Assembly (NCBI RefSeq): GCF_052030685.1
Contig: NZ_JBQAJM010000002.1
Location: forward strand, 62,001-126,000
Direction of reading: 5' to 3'
DNA: 64,000 nt
Source: Caedibacter sp052030685
Lineage (GTDB): Bacteria > Pseudomonadota > Gammaproteobacteria > Francisellales > Francisellaceae
The position numbers were made by a program, and so were the translations under genes. Below, in pieces: positions 63,917 to 64,000 of this stretch (position 1 is the first letter of the stretch; every line of letters begins with the position of its first letter). The notes under the pieces are model-generated. The model searched no databases. It saw only the letters and a list, made by a program, of their open reading frames with translations, and was not told where the DNA came from.

Positions 63917-64000
63917 TTAGATCCCAATGCTCGACAACAGGTTACAAATAGAACGTACGGTATGTGTAAGTTTAGGATGACTTACTTCATATTCAATGAT
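63917..64000 (-). CDS. C-terminal 27 residues of a gene running off the right edge
   Basis: An open frame enters from position 64000 and ends at TAA 63917-63919 after IIEYEVSHPKLTHTVRSICN and LLSSIGI. The stop lies 5 bp before the ATG of the next gene. Too little is visible to name it; the tight spacing suggests cotranscription. Confidence 0.6.
   Translation of the reverse strand: MIEYEVSHPKLTHTVRSICNLLSSIGI

Noticed and set aside
1..64000. CRISPR arrays, transposases, prophage genes, tmRNA, RNase P RNA
   Set aside because: None was seen on reading both strands; short palindromic repeats present are not spaced like CRISPR.

Overview
The window reads as chromosome of an AT-rich gammaproteobacterium of the Francisella group (order Francisellales/Thiotrichales, for example a Fastidiosibacteraceae relative such as Cysteiniphilum, Fangia or Caedibacter-like lineages). 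The strongest marker is an iglA-iglB-iglC-iglD block, the sheath, Hcp-like and baseplate genes of the Francisella pathogenicity-island type VI secretion system (T6SS-ii). The housekeeping genes have ordinary gammaproteobacterial character. The genus is an inference; I could run no search.

Layout. 1-13.1 kb: T6SS-ii region. Two very large paralogous proteins (one cut by the window edge) are transcribed leftward, and iglABCD plus a 262-aa protein are transcribed rightward from a shared 430-bp AT-rich control region. 13.1-14.0 kb: tRNA-Glu(TTC) with a near-consensus promoter and a terminator, a possible 28-aa membrane peptide, and an isolated 5S rRNA gene. 14.0-20.2 kb: rpmH-rnpA-yidD-yidC, dcd, mrp/apbC, argS. 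20.2-21.5 kb: an accessory patch with a truncated T4-polynucleotide-kinase-like HAD phosphatase remnant and an unknown gene whose frame is broken at a run of eight G. 21.7-29.5 kb: a tightly packed leftward eight-gene operon: a cytidylate kinase fused to an AGE-type epimerase domain, a small esterase, a ketosynthase-dehydratase-ketoreductase-ketosynthase set resembling the apeO-P-Q-R part of aryl polyene clusters, dapF, and an AstE/aspartoacylase-like zinc hydrolase. 29.6-32.2 kb: a HepT/MntA-type toxin-antitoxin pair, serC and a small outer-membrane barrel protein. 32.3-35.7 kb: rpsL-rpsG-fusA-rpsJ, detached from the S10 operon. 36-43.7 kb: purA, recA-recX, a YcfL-like lipoprotein, and rpsU-yqeY-dnaG-rpoD (the latter running to 44.0 kb). 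44-51 kb: gyrA-dxr-bamA-skp. 51.6-58.5 kb: an MFS exporter, hisS, a YaiI-type protein, a cupin and a SWIM/SNF2 ATPase. 58.7-64 kb: a DsbA-like secreted protein with a broken CXXC, sppA, aspS, a DUF924 protein, rimI and two genes at the right edge.

Several intergenic gaps carry two families of short dispersed palindromic repeats. Most of the window is core machinery for translation, DNA replication and repair, and the envelope. The accessory interest lies in the T6SS-ii giants, the Cmk-AGE fusion with its polyketide-like neighbours, and the frameshifted gene. No CRISPR array, transposase or complete prophage was seen.
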